Notes under the pieces: model-generated
The model's database searches: none
What the model saw: only the letters and a program-made list of their open reading frames with translations
What the model was told of the DNA's origin: nothing
DNA from: Angelakisella sp.
Lineage (GTDB): Bacteria > Bacillota > Clostridia > Oscillospirales > Ruminococcaceae
Reading direction: 5' to 3'
Length of the DNA stretch: 21,367 nucleotides
NCBI GenBank assembly: GCA_020024515.1
Contig: JAHHTR010000030.1
Span: 1 to 21,367, forward strand
In this document: positions 1 through 7,584 of the stretch, in pieces
Layout of the letters: each line of letters starts with the position of its first letter
How positions within the stretch are numbered: position 1 is the first letter of the stretch
Made by a program: the position numbers and the translations under genes

Positions 1-6
1 TTACAT

Positions 7-41
7 AAAAAAAGAAAAAGTCCGATAATATCAGACTTTTT
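7..41 (-). terminator. Rho-independent terminator of the marR-MATE operon
   Basis: An 8-bp stem (15-22 with 34-41) extends past one mismatch by three more pairs around a small loop. Read on the minus strand it is followed by a long T-rich run (7-13). It lies just downstream of the MATE stop codon, so it probably ends that operon. Confidence 0.7.
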
Positions 42-52
42 CGACAGACTGA

Positions 53-80
53 AGTCTTGACTTACATCAAAGTCAAGACT
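53..80. terminator. Second hairpin after the MATE gene, possibly bidirectional
   Basis: A perfect 9-bp inverted repeat (53-61 with 72-80) has a 10-nt loop. On the plus strand it is followed by TTTT, so it could terminate a gene arriving from the left of the window. On the minus strand it precedes the stronger hairpin at 15-41, making a tandem pair after the MATE stop codon. Confidence 0.5.
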
Positions 81-93
81 TTTTGTTATAACT

Positions 94-1428
94 CTATATA
101 TATTTATATACCTTACGTTTTCTTATAAAGTATATTAAAGATACTATTAACGATAACAGTTCCGCAGTAACCAAAGACAACCATATGCCGTTCAAACCAA
201 AAAATATTGGCAAAACCGAAATAGAAAGAACCTGAAACACAAGTGTGCGGAGTATTGATATAACGCCTGAAACCAAACCGTCATTCAATGCAGTAAAAAA
301 TCCAGATGCAAAAATATTTATACCGCAAATCAAAAACGATATTGCATACAAACGCATACCATTTACTGTCATTTCAAGTAATTCGGCATCATAACCGACA
401 AAAATTCTTGACAAAGGCGTTGCAAATGTTATCGATATGGTTGTCATCATTATTGCAACACATATATTTATAACAATACTTTTTCTGAACAAATTTTTCA
501 GTTCATCATAATTGTTTGCCCCATAATGATAACTTATAATCGGAGCTGTGCCTATTACATAACCAAAAAATATTGAGCTGAATGTAAATCCCAGATACAT
601 TATAACACCATAGGCAGCTATTCCGTTTTCTGCCGCTATTTTTATAAGTTGTATATTATATAGCATACTTACAAATGACATTGAAATATTTGATAAAAGT
701 TCCGATACGCCGTTTGTACAACCCTTTGCAATAGCCTTAAAATCAAATATCGGTTTTACAAAATGCAGTCTTGTGTTTTTTCTTTTCTTTGAAAAATATA
801 TTAATGGTATAACAGCACCGATAACTTGTGAACCGCCTGTTGCTACCGCAGCACCGAAAATCCCCATATCAAAAATATATATTAAAACATAGTCAAGTAC
901 AATATTTGTACCACCAGCCAAAAGAGTTATAACAAGTCCAAGTTTTGGTTTTTCGGCAACTATCATAAAGTTTTGAAAGCAATTTTGCAAAATATAAAAT
1001 GTGCTTGACACCATTAGTACTCGTCCGTATATTACACAATCTTCAAGTATCAAGTCACTTGCACCTATAAGCTTCGCAAGCTGAGGCATAAATATAAAAC
1101 ACACTGTGGATAACGTAACACCCAAAATAACGGCAAAGACAAAAAACATCGAAAAATATTTATTTGCCATATCATCTTCACCCTCGCCAAATTTTTTGGC
1201 AACCAAAGCGCTTCCGCCTGCACCAATCATAAAACCAAATGCCATAACAACCATTATTATCGGAAAGATAAGATTAAGCGCAGCAAAAGCATTTTTACCA
1301 ACATAGTTTGACACAAACAAGCCGTCAACTATACTGTATAACGATGTGACGACCATCATTATAACAGAAGGCAAAACAAACCTTCCCAATTTTGTATACG
1401 TAAAATGGTCGGATAAACTTATATTCAT
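94..1428 (-). CDS. MATE-family multidrug/sodium antiporter
   Basis: The 444-residue protein has about 12 hydrophobic segments in two halves, the size and layout of the MATE (multi antimicrobial extrusion) family in the MOP superfamily. The N-terminal part, with a VDGLFVSNYVG-type segment near residues 34-45 and a GAGGSAL segment near 64-71, resembles bacterial MATE proteins of the DinF/NorM type. Such transporters sit in the cytoplasmic membrane and exchange cationic drugs or metabolites for H+ or Na+. The substrate cannot be read from the sequence. The ATG is preceded by GAGGAG at good spacing. The gene begins 31 nt after a marR-like gene on the same strand with no terminator between, so the two are probably co-transcribed and the regulator controls export. 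The family call is firm; substrate and coupling ion are unknown. Confidence 0.9.
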   Translation of the reverse strand: MNISLSDHFTYTKLGRFVLPSVIMMVVTSLYSIVDGLFVSNYVGKNAFAALNLIFPIIMVVMAFGFMIGAGGSALVAKKFGEGEDDMANKYFSMFFVFAVILGVTLSTVCFIFMPQLAKLIGASDLILEDCVIYGRVLMVSSTFYILQNCFQNFMIVAEKPKLGLVITLLAGGTNIVLDYVLIYIFDMGIFGAAVATGGSQVIGAVIPLIYFSKKRKNTRLHFVKPIFDFKAIAKGCTNGVSELLSNISMSFVSMLYNIQLIKIAAENGIAAYGVIMYLGFTFSSIFFGYVIGTAPIISYHYGANNYDELKNLFRKSIVINICVAIMMTTISITFATPLSRIFVGYDAELLEMTVNGMRLYAISFLICGINIFASGFFTALNDGLVSGVISILRTLVFQVLSISVLPIFFGLNGIWLSLVTAELLSLIVSLIYFIRKRKVYKYI

Positions 1429-1459
1429 TCTCTCATTCTCCTCACTTATTTATATTTTT

Positions 1460-1900
1460 TTAAAGACCTAATTCTTTTTTCCGTTTTTCATTCATTAATT
1501 TAAAATGTTCTATGTACTTATCCTGTTCTTCTTTTGTAAGCAGTGCATAGGCACTATTTTCTGCTTTAATCAATAAAGCCATATGTTTATCACAAAAAGC
1601 TATGCCACTTTCTGTAAGTTCAAGAGCCTTACTGTTTCCGGCATTGGCAACAGGCTTTTGCACAATAAACAAATCTTCAATCAATTTTTTGACTGCTGAA
1701 TTTACTGTCTGTTTAGGAAATCTTATCAGTTCATCACAAACTTCTTTTTGCGAAAGCGGTCTTTTTTCTCTATACAGTGCCTCCAAAATCCAAAAAGACG
1801 TTACCGATAATCCACACTTTATAGCATAATCTCTGTAAATTTTATCTTCCTCAGCATATAGTCTTATGACATCTATAAAAGAATTTATATATTTCTCCAT
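1460..1900 (-). CDS. MarR-family winged-helix transcriptional regulator
   Basis: The 146-residue protein has the length and pattern of MarR regulators. There is an N-terminal dimerisation helix, a winged helix around residues 30-95 with LSQKEVCDEL and KQTVNSAVKKL as the likely HTH helices, and a C-terminal helix rich in charged residues. MarR dimers bind palindromic operators and are usually released by small phenolic or drug-like ligands. Start choice is clear: a strong GAAGGAGGT ribosome site (1907-1915) sits just before the ATG. The gene heads a two-gene unit with the MATE transporter, and a 17-bp palindrome overlaps its promoter. Negative autoregulation with efflux induction is the natural reading (inference). 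The ligand is unknown. Confidence 0.88.
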   Translation of the reverse strand: MEKYINSFIDVIRLYAEEDKIYRDYAIKCGLSVTSFWILEALYREKRPLSQKEVCDELIRFPKQTVNSAVKKLIEDLFIVQKPVANAGNSKALELTESGIAFCDKHMALLIKAENSAYALLTKEEQDKYIEHFKLMNEKRKKELGL

Positions 1901-1923
1901 AAACTTACCTCCTTCAAAACATT

Positions 1924-1974
1924 AAAGTCCGAAATCATACTAGCTATTATAAGTATGATTTCGGACTTTGTCAA
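1924..1974 (-). promoter_or_regulatory. marR-MATE promoter embedded in a 17-bp perfect palindrome
   Basis: On the minus strand there is a consensus promoter: TTGACA (1969-1974), exactly 17 nt, then TATAAT (1946-1951). A perfect inverted repeat with 17-bp arms (1924-1940 and 1953-1969) surrounds the -10 element. One arm fills the -35/-10 spacer and the other covers the expected start point near 1939. This is the geometry of a repressor operator, most simply that of the adjacent MarR protein. The hairpin could also stop or slow readthrough from thrS, whose stop codon is only 32 nt upstream of the -35 element and which has no other good terminator; a weak all-AT repeat lies at 1983-2001. Confidence 0.82.
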
Positions 1975-2006
1975 GCCTTATTTATTTTTAATATAAAAAT
2001 AATACA

Positions 2007-3941
2007 TTATTTAATTTCTTTTGACTCAATTTCTGCCATAGCTTTTGCTATAAATTCATCCAGAGTAAATGCGCCTATATCTCCGTCTTTTCTTGAACGT
2101 ACAGAAACAGTACCGTTTTCTATATCTTTGTCACCGGCAACAAGCATATAAGGAACTTTCATTAGTTGTGCCTCTCTTATCTTGTAGCCTATCTTCTCAC
2201 TTCTGTCATCAATTTCACAACGAATACCTTTTGCTTCAAGTTTTGCTTTAATATCATATAGGTAATCAATATGTCTGTCAGCAATAGGCAATAGTTTAAC
2301 TTGTACAGGAGCAAGCCATAGTGGGAATGCACCTGCATATTTTTCAATAAGAAGTGCAAGTGTTCTTTCATAACAACCAAGAGATGTACGGTGAATGATG
2401 TATGGATTTTTCTTTGAACCGTCTTTGTCTGTATATTCCATACCGAATTTTTCGCTTAGTAGTTGGTCAATTTGTATTGTTATAAGTGTATCTTCTTTAC
2501 CGTGAACGTTCTTAATTTGAATATCAAGTTTTGGACCATAGAAAGCAGCCTCACCAATACCTACACTGTATGGTATATTCAGGTGGTCAAGGATTTTTTC
2601 CATTGTGCTTTGTGATTCTTCCCATTGTTCAGGAGTACCGATATATTTTTCTTTATCCTCAGAATCCCATTGTGAGAATCTGTAAGAAACATCTTCATAT
2701 AGACCAAGAGTTTTTAACATATATATAGCAAGTTCCAAACAATTCTTAAATTCATTTTCAAGTTGAGCAGGTGTACACATTAGGTGACCTTCTGAAATTG
2801 TAAATTGACGTACACGAATTAGTCCGTGCATTTCGCCTGATGCTTCATTACGGAATAGTGTCGATGTCTCGTTATATCTTATTGGCAAATCACGGTATGA
2901 ACGTGGTCTGTTTAGGTATGCCTGATATTGGAATGGGCAAGTCATAGGACGCATTGCAAATACTTCGTTATCAACTTCTTCATCACCAAGTACAAACATA
3001 CCGTCTTTGTAGTGATCCCAGTGTCCTGATACTTTGTACAAGTCGCTTTTTGCCATAAGGGGTGTTTTTGTCAATTGCCAACCTCTCTTTTGTTCCTCAT
3101 CTTCCACAAAACGTTGTAACAGTTGTATTACTCTTGCACCATAAGGCAACATAATAGGTAATCCTTGACCGATAAGGTCAGAAGTTGTGAATAGTTGTAG
3201 TTCCCTACCCAGTTTATTATGATCACGTTTCTTTGCTTCTTCAAGTTTTTCAAGATGTTCTTCCAACATACTCTTTTTGGGGAACGCTGTACCGTATATA
3301 CGGTTAAGCATCTTGTTCTTTTCACTGCCTCTCCAATATGCGCCTGTACACGAAAGAAGTTTTACAGCTTTTACAGCACCTGTTGACACAAGGTGAGGGC
3401 CTGCACACAAATCTGTAAATTCCCCTATTGTGTAAAAACTTATTTCTTCGCCTTTTTCTGAATGTTCTGCAATTAGTTCAAGCTTAAATGGCTCATCTTT
3501 CATAAGTTCATTTGCTTCTTCCACAGATTTTGTAAATCTTTCAAGCTTCAAATCTTCTTTTGCGATTTTAGCCATTTCCGTTTCAAGTTTTGTCAAATCT
3601 TCCGGTGAGAATGGTTTTTCGCAATCAAAATCATAGTAAAAACCATTTTCAATAGCAGGACCTATTGCAAATTTAACATTTGGGAACAGACGTTTAACTG
3701 CAAGCGCAAGTATATGCGATGCTGTGTGGTTGAATGCACGTTGACCTTGTTCATCATCAAATGTAAGAACAGCAAAATCGCAATCACTGTCAACAGTTAC
3801 ACGTAAATCCTCCACTTTTCCGTTAATCATTACCGCACATGCATTACGATATAATCCTATACTGATGTCTTTTGTAATATCACTTGCAAGCATTGGTTGA
3901 GCATACTCTTTTGTTGAGCCATCTTTTAATGTAATTATCAT
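2007..3941 (-). CDS. thrS: Threonyl-tRNA synthetase
   Basis: The enzyme charges tRNA-Thr with threonine (EC 6.1.1.3) in the cytoplasm. At 644 residues it is full length. The order is an N-terminal TGS domain (about 1-62), an editing domain with HxxxH at 72-76 and Cys179/His183, the class II catalytic core (about 245-545) and a C-terminal anticodon-binding domain (about 546-640). The three zinc ligands that recognise threonine are visible as Cys335, His386 and His517. Motif 2 is RNEASGEMHGLIRVRQF. The core differs in detail from the E. coli form: MTCPFQYQ replaces MNCPGH, and ISEGH replaces QDDAH. I recall this variant as common in Clostridia. The ATG follows a GGAGGT ribosome site. Control is by the T-box leader upstream. 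Confidence 0.97.
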   Translation of the reverse strand: MIITLKDGSTKEYAQPMLASDITKDISIGLYRNACAVMINGKVEDLRVTVDSDCDFAVLTFDDEQGQRAFNHTASHILALAVKRLFPNVKFAIGPAIENGFYYDFDCEKPFSPEDLTKLETEMAKIAKEDLKLERFTKSVEEANELMKDEPFKLELIAEHSEKGEEISFYTIGEFTDLCAGPHLVSTGAVKAVKLLSCTGAYWRGSEKNKMLNRIYGTAFPKKSMLEEHLEKLEEAKKRDHNKLGRELQLFTTSDLIGQGLPIMLPYGARVIQLLQRFVEDEEQKRGWQLTKTPLMAKSDLYKVSGHWDHYKDGMFVLGDEEVDNEVFAMRPMTCPFQYQAYLNRPRSYRDLPIRYNETSTLFRNEASGEMHGLIRVRQFTISEGHLMCTPAQLENEFKNCLELAIYMLKTLGLYEDVSYRFSQWDSEDKEKYIGTPEQWEESQSTMEKILDHLNIPYSVGIGEAAFYGPKLDIQIKNVHGKEDTLITIQIDQLLSEKFGMEYTDKDGSKKNPYIIHRTSLGCYERTLALLIEKYAGAFPLWLAPVQVKLLPIADRHIDYLYDIKAKLEAKGIRCEIDDRSEKIGYKIREAQLMKVPYMLVAGDKDIENGTVSVRSRKDGDIGAFTLDEFIAKAMAEIESKEIK

Positions 3942-3997
3942 ATTAAATTTACCTCCATTTATTTTTTGTTTTTAGTTATATATGGTAACAGTGATAA

Positions 3998-4045
3998 TAA
4001 AAAAGACCCCATGTATCATAATTATAAAAACTATAATACACAGGG
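3998..4045 (-). terminator. T-box conditional terminator before thrS
   Basis: On the minus strand a long stem pairs CCCTGTGTAT (ending at 4045) with the ATACATGGGG segment (from 4007), with further A-U and G-U pairs towards the loop. A T run (3998-4004, interrupted by one C) follows. The 5' arm of the stem is the same segment the T-box bulge pairs with, so antiterminator and terminator are mutually exclusive. Confidence 0.85.
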
Positions 4046-4300
4046 CGAGAAGTCGATTTTACCCACGGTTCCACCTGTATTAATACCATAAAAAAATTAC
4101 AGTAGCACTCAAAAGAAGTCCATAACGCTGACTTATGCGACAGTGTTCGGAAAACATAAAAATTTCTTGCACTGCACTCGGGAGTGGTACACATATACAA
4201 ATCTATTATTACAACTTGCAGCATTATGTTGTAACTCTCTGAAATAAATATACAGTAAATGTGCTTTCCGTCAAAATGTTACCAATATAAATCTATTACT
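3998..4300 (-). promoter_or_regulatory. T-box leader of thrS, senses uncharged tRNA-Thr
   Basis: The minus strand carries the T-box bulge sequence TGGAACC (4068-4074) inside AGGTGGAACCGTG. It lies upstream of a terminator, as in T-box riboswitches. Upstream is an AGAGAG element and a hairpin with 7-bp arms (TTACAAC with GTTGTAA), consistent with Stem I. The best specifier is ACC, a Thr codon, at 4186-4188, followed by A and then CTC that can pair back to GAG. An adjacent ACT (4183-4185) is also a Thr codon, so the exact triplet is an inference. When uncharged tRNA-Thr binds, the ACAGG segment next to the T-box can pair with CCTGT (4041-4045), breaking the terminator and allowing thrS transcription. 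The 5' boundary is inferred from the promoter. Confidence 0.88.
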
Positions 4301-4307
4301 TATTTAT

Positions 4308-4336
4308 AGATTAACACTAATTATTTTAATTGTCAA
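4308..4336 (-). promoter_or_regulatory. thrS promoter
   Basis: On the minus strand TTGACA (4331-4336) is followed after 17 nt by TAATCT (4308-4313). The predicted start near 4300 gives a leader of about 360 nt, enough for the whole T-box. Confidence 0.75.
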
Positions 4337-4364
4337 GAAAAGACTATACTTTTTTTAAAAAATA

Positions 4365-4373
4365 TGTTAGAAT
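4365..4373 (+). promoter_or_regulatory. Possible extended -10 promoter for the PHP-lrp-aminotransferase run
   Basis: TGTTAGAAT matches the extended -10 pattern TGnTATAAT with one change. No good -35 element is visible at the right distance. It lies divergent from and close to the thrS promoter, in the only gap upstream of this gene run. Confidence 0.4.
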
Positions 4374-4453
4374 AAAGCTCATTGTAAGTAAATTCAGTAT
4401 ATAAATAAAAATATTAAATTACCTAAAATTTATACGAAAGAGATGTGTATTTT

Positions 4454-5272
4454 ATGAAAATAAATCTTTTTGATAGTCACGTACACAGCGACAATTCTCA
4501 CGATGGCAAAAACCCTATTATGTATATCTGTGAATATGCAAAAGACAATCGTATTATGGGATTTTCCATCACTGACCATTTTGAATGTGATGATATGGAA
4601 AATATGGAAAAGCAACATCAGGCAATAAAACAATCTATATTGGAGACAGAGCTTGCAAATACTTCTTTTTCTGCCAAAATTCGTTTGACAAAGGGTATAG
4701 AGCTTGGACAACCACACTATCAACCTGAAATAGCTGATAAAATACTAAATGACCATAAATTTGACTTTGTAATTGGTTCTGTACATAAAAACAAAAATCA
4801 AAATGACTTTGCATATATTAATTTTGATGACCACGAAATTGTTATAAAAAACGTTATGGAAGAATATTTTTTATCATGTTTAGAACTTGCAAAATGCGAT
4901 AAATTTGATTCATTTGCTCATCTGGGCTATCCTATCCGCTATATATGGGGTAAATATCGTATACCTTTTGACATTAATTTACATATTGATATAATTGATG
5001 AAATACTGAAAACACTTATTGCAAATAATAAGGCACTTGAAATAAATACAGGTGGTATGCGTACTCTACTGGCACAGGCAAATCCCGATTTTGATATTTT
5101 GAAAAGATACAAAGACTTCGGTGGCGAGCTTATAACAATCGGAAGCGATGCCCATATTGCAACAGATATGTGTTATGCTTTCGATATTGTTATGGAAAAA
5201 ATGCTTGAACTTGGATATAAATATTTTGCATTTTATAAAGAAAGACAACCTGTTATGCTAAAAATTATATAA
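4454..5272 (+). CDS. PHP-domain phosphoesterase, histidinol-phosphatase (HisJ)-like
   Basis: The PHP-type metal-binding residues are all in place. Counted from the ATG at 4454 they are HVH (His9, His11), TDH (Asp41, His42), Glu83 in GIELGQP, His111 in GSVH, His156 in AHLGYP and GSDAH (Asp232, His234). These build a multinuclear metal site that cleaves phosphomonoesters. Overall pattern and length (272 residues) fit the HisJ class, which releases phosphate from L-histidinol phosphate. No other histidine gene is nearby, so another small phosphorylated substrate is possible. The frame is open from a GTG at 4445, but the ATG at 4454 has an AAAGAG site at workable distance and gives the usual family start. 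The gene lies 20 nt before an Lrp regulator, probably in one operon with it. Confidence 0.8.
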   Translation: MKINLFDSHVHSDNSHDGKNPIMYICEYAKDNRIMGFSITDHFECDDMENMEKQHQAIKQSILETELANTSFSAKIRLTKGIELGQPHYQPEIADKILNDHKFDFVIGSVHKNKNQNDFAYINFDDHEIVIKNVMEEYFLSCLELAKCDKFDSFAHLGYPIRYIWGKYRIPFDINLHIDIIDEILKTLIANNKALEINTGGMRTLLAQANPDFDILKRYKDFGGELITIGSDAHIATDMCYAFDIVMEKMLELGYKYFAFYKERQPVMLKII

Positions 5273-5292
5273 TAAATATAGGGAGAAAAATT

Positions 5293-5790
5293 ATGAGTAA
5301 TTATTTAAGTTATGAAAATAAAGTTTTAGATATACTTTCAGATAATGCTCGCCTAAGCGAAAAGCAAATAGCTGATATGATAGGACTTACAGAAAAAGAA
5401 ACTTGCGATATTATTGCAAATTTAGAGGCTCGTGGTATAATAAAAGGCTACAAAGCCATTATTGACTGGGAGAAAACAGACCGTAGTGTATGCAGCGCAA
5501 GAATCGAACTTCGTGTCACACCAAAAAGCGGTATGGGCTTTGAAGAAATCGCTGATACAATAGCGCAATTTGACGAAGTAGAGACAGTTTATCTAATGAG
5601 TGGTGGTTATGACCTTGCTCTTACTGTTTCAGCAAAAACATTTAAAGATATAGCAATGTTCGTATCCCACCGACTTGCTCCGCTACCATCTGTACTTTCA
5701 ACTGCAACACACTTTGTTCTACGCAAATATAAGGAGCGTGGTATTATATCAACCGAAAATTCTGATGATATGAGGGAGGATATTGGTTGA
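5293..5790 (+). CDS. Lrp/AsnC-family transcriptional regulator
   Basis: The 165-residue protein has an AsnC-type winged HTH at about 1-55 (LSEKQIADMIGLTEKET is the recognition region) and a RAM/AsnC ligand-binding domain at about 65-145. The latter includes the SGGYDLAL segment near 103-110, which lines the amino-acid pocket in this family. These proteins form octamers that sense amino acids. A GGGAGA site precedes the ATG. Its stop codon overlaps the start of the aminotransferase gene, so translation is coupled. Control of that neighbour, with its amino-acid substrate or product as ligand, is a reasonable inference. The protein is slightly longer than the usual roughly 150 residues because of an acidic C-terminal tail. 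Confidence 0.9.
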   Translation: MSNYLSYENKVLDILSDNARLSEKQIADMIGLTEKETCDIIANLEARGIIKGYKAIIDWEKTDRSVCSARIELRVTPKSGMGFEEIADTIAQFDEVETVYLMSGGYDLALTVSAKTFKDIAMFVSHRLAPLPSVLSTATHFVLRKYKERGIISTENSDDMREDIG

Positions 5791-6977
5791 TGGATTACAG
5801 TAAAGTTCTTTCTGACTGTGTTGTAGGTTTAAAACCATCAGGAATAAGACGTTTTTTTGACCTTGCAAACACAATGGAAGGTGTTATATCGCTTGGAGTT
5901 GGCGAACCTGACTTTAAAACTCCGTATTCTATTCGCCGCGCAGGTATGGAATCTCTTGAAAAAGGTCATACATGGTATACAGCGAACGCAGGACTTTTAA
6001 CACTGCGTGAAGAAATAAGCAAATATCTAAACAGAAGATTTAATCTATCCTATGATCCAAATACAGAGATACTTATAACTGTCGGCGGTTCTGAGGCAAT
6101 AGATTTATGTACACGAGCGGTTATTAATCCCGGTGATGAAGTACTTATTCCAGAACCATGCTTTGTAGCATACGAACCGATAGCAAAACTTGCCGGTGCT
6201 GTTCCTGTACCAATATATACACGTGCCGAAGATGATTTTAAACTAATGCCAGAAGACCTAAAAAAAGCTATCACACCAAAGACAAAACTACTTATATTTC
6301 CATATCCCGCAAACCCAACAGGTGCTATTATGAAAAAAGATGATATGAACAAAATAGCCGAAATTTTGCGTGATACAAATATAATCGTACTTTCTGACGA
6401 AATATATGCAGAGCTTACTTACGAAGGCAAGCATACATCATTTGCAGCAATAGACGGTATGCGTGAGAGAACCATTGTTGTAAACGGTTTTTCAAAAGCT
6501 TATGCTATGACAGGTTGGCGACTTGGCTATGCCACAGGTCCACGAGAAATTTTATCTCAAATGACAAAAGTACATCAATTTGCACTTATGTGTGCACCTA
6601 CCACCAGTCAATATGCAGCTATTGAGGCTATGAAAAATTGTGACGAAGAAATAGAACGTATGGCAATACAGTTTGGTATGCGTCGTGGCTTAATCGTTTC
6701 AAGTCTTAACAGAATGGGACTTACTTGTGCAAATCCTTTGGGTGCATTCTATGTATTCCCTTCAATAAAAATTACAGGTATGACATCTGAACAATTTGTC
6801 GAAGGACTTTTGAGAAGCAAAAAAGTCGCTGTTGTTCCCGGTAATGCCTTTGGAGAAAGTGGAGAAGGTTTTGTAAGAATAAGCTATTCTTACTCTATCG
6901 AACACATTATAGAAGCACTAAAACGAATAGAAGCATATCTTAACGAACTGGGTGTACTTCCAAAAAGCAATGAATAA
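5790..6977 (+). CDS. PLP-dependent class I/II aminotransferase
   Basis: The 395-residue protein shows the fold-type I aminotransferase signature: GVGEPDF near the N terminus, PANPTG with Asn175, SDEIYAEL with Asp203 and Tyr206, the Schiff-base lysine Lys236 in NGFSKAYAMTGWRLG, and the carboxylate-binding Arg363 in GFVRISYS. This class moves an amino group from an amino acid to a 2-oxo acid in the cytosol. The subgroup resembles aspartate/aromatic aminotransferases of the PatA/AspC type, but the substrate cannot be fixed. The start is either TTG at 5787 or ATG at 5790. ATG is preferred; it overlaps the lrp stop (TGATG) and a GGGAGGA site lies upstream. It forms a regulator-enzyme pair with the preceding Lrp protein. 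Confidence 0.9.
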   Translation: MDYSKVLSDCVVGLKPSGIRRFFDLANTMEGVISLGVGEPDFKTPYSIRRAGMESLEKGHTWYTANAGLLTLREEISKYLNRRFNLSYDPNTEILITVGGSEAIDLCTRAVINPGDEVLIPEPCFVAYEPIAKLAGAVPVPIYTRAEDDFKLMPEDLKKAITPKTKLLIFPYPANPTGAIMKKDDMNKIAEILRDTNIIVLSDEIYAELTYEGKHTSFAAIDGMRERTIVVNGFSKAYAMTGWRLGYATGPREILSQMTKVHQFALMCAPTTSQYAAIEAMKNCDEEIERMAIQFGMRRGLIVSSLNRMGLTCANPLGAFYVFPSIKITGMTSEQFVEGLLRSKKVAVVPGNAFGESGEGFVRISYSYSIEHIIEALKRIEAYLNELGVLPKSNE

Positions 6978-7018
6978 ACTTAGTCTTAATAATAAAAAAT
7001 AATACAAAAGGATTGAAA

Positions 7019-7423
7019 ATGAAAATTTTAGTAGTAGACGGACAGGGTGGAAAAATCGGTAAACAACTTATCGAACAAATTTTATCCAAGTTTCCAAAAA
7101 TAGATATAATGGCAGTAGGTACAAATGCCATTGCAACATCAACTATGCTAAAAACAGGTATTAACTGTGCAGCCACAGGTGAAAATGCAGTTATTGTAAA
7201 TTCTCAAAAAGCTGATATAATAATAGGGCCTATCGGAATAGCTATTGCAAACGCACTATATGGAGAAGTTACACCGAAAATGTCTGCGGCAATCGGCGAA
7301 AGTTCAGCAAAGAAAATATTTATACCTATTAATAAATGTGATAATTTAATAGTAGGTGTAAAGGATTTATCCATAACCTCACTTATCAATGATGCGCTTA
7401 ATGTTATTGCGGATTTAATGTAA
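7019..7423 (+). CDS. DUF3842 family protein
   Basis: The 134-residue protein opens with MKILVVDGQGGKIG, a glycine-rich loop after a beta strand as in Rossmann-like nucleotide-binding proteins. It continues with AVGTNAIATS, GATGEN-like (AATGEN) and GPIGIAIANAL segments. I recognise these as the conserved core of DUF3842, a Clostridial family of unknown function. The frame opens at a TTG (7013), but the ATG at 7019 has AAAAGGA at proper distance and matches the family start. It follows the aminotransferase by 41 nt with no terminator between, so it is probably the last gene of that operon. A small nucleotide- or cofactor-binding role is inferred only from the glycine loop. There are no membrane segments or signal peptide. 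Confidence 0.8.
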   Translation: MKILVVDGQGGKIGKQLIEQILSKFPKIDIMAVGTNAIATSTMLKTGINCAATGENAVIVNSQKADIIIGPIGIAIANALYGEVTPKMSAAIGESSAKKIFIPINKCDNLIVGVKDLSITSLINDALNVIADLM

Positions 7424-7444
7424 TACCACACAATTACAGATAAT

Positions 7445-7536
7445 GTATTGCATTAATAAATTTTTTATTAGATTAAACAAAAATTTCTATGCAAGATACT
7501 ATTTGAACCGGCAGGTGTTAATTGTACGGTGTTGCC
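7445..7536 (+). other. Structured 3' region or candidate small RNA
   Basis: After the DUF3842 stop a composite hairpin can form. GTATTGCAT (7445-7453) pairs with ATGCA and ATAC (7489-7493, 7496-7499) with a two-base bulge, and inside it AAATTTTT (7458-7465) pairs with AAAAATTT (7479-7486). A less AT-rich segment follows (7501-7536), with a GGCA/TGCC closing pair (7510-7513, 7533-7536) and a repeated GGTGTT (7514-7519, 7528-7533). A strong terminator comes right after. No open reading frame of note is present. It could be a 3' UTR-derived RNA, an independent sRNA, or a riboswitch-like leader for the next gene; I do not recognise a named RNA family. Confidence 0.4.
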
Positions 7537-7545
7537 ATAAAATTT

Positions 7546-7584
7546 GGTCTTTTTCCTAAGTTTTTTAGGAAAAAGACCTTTTTT
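7546..7584 (+). terminator. Strong Rho-independent terminator
   Basis: A perfect 14-bp stem (7546-7559 with 7565-7578) has a 5-nt loop and is followed by six T residues (7579-7584). It ends the PHP-lrp-aminotransferase-DUF3842 transcript and insulates the DUF5685 operon. Confidence 0.9.

Noticed and set aside
3976..4224. 82-residue minus-strand frame upstream of thrS
   Set aside because: It spans the T-box and terminator structures, which explain the sequence.
7445..7584. 6S RNA or SRP RNA at this site
   Set aside because: I could not form the long closing stem with a central bubble of 6S RNA, nor see the conserved SRP apical motif; left as unnamed structure.
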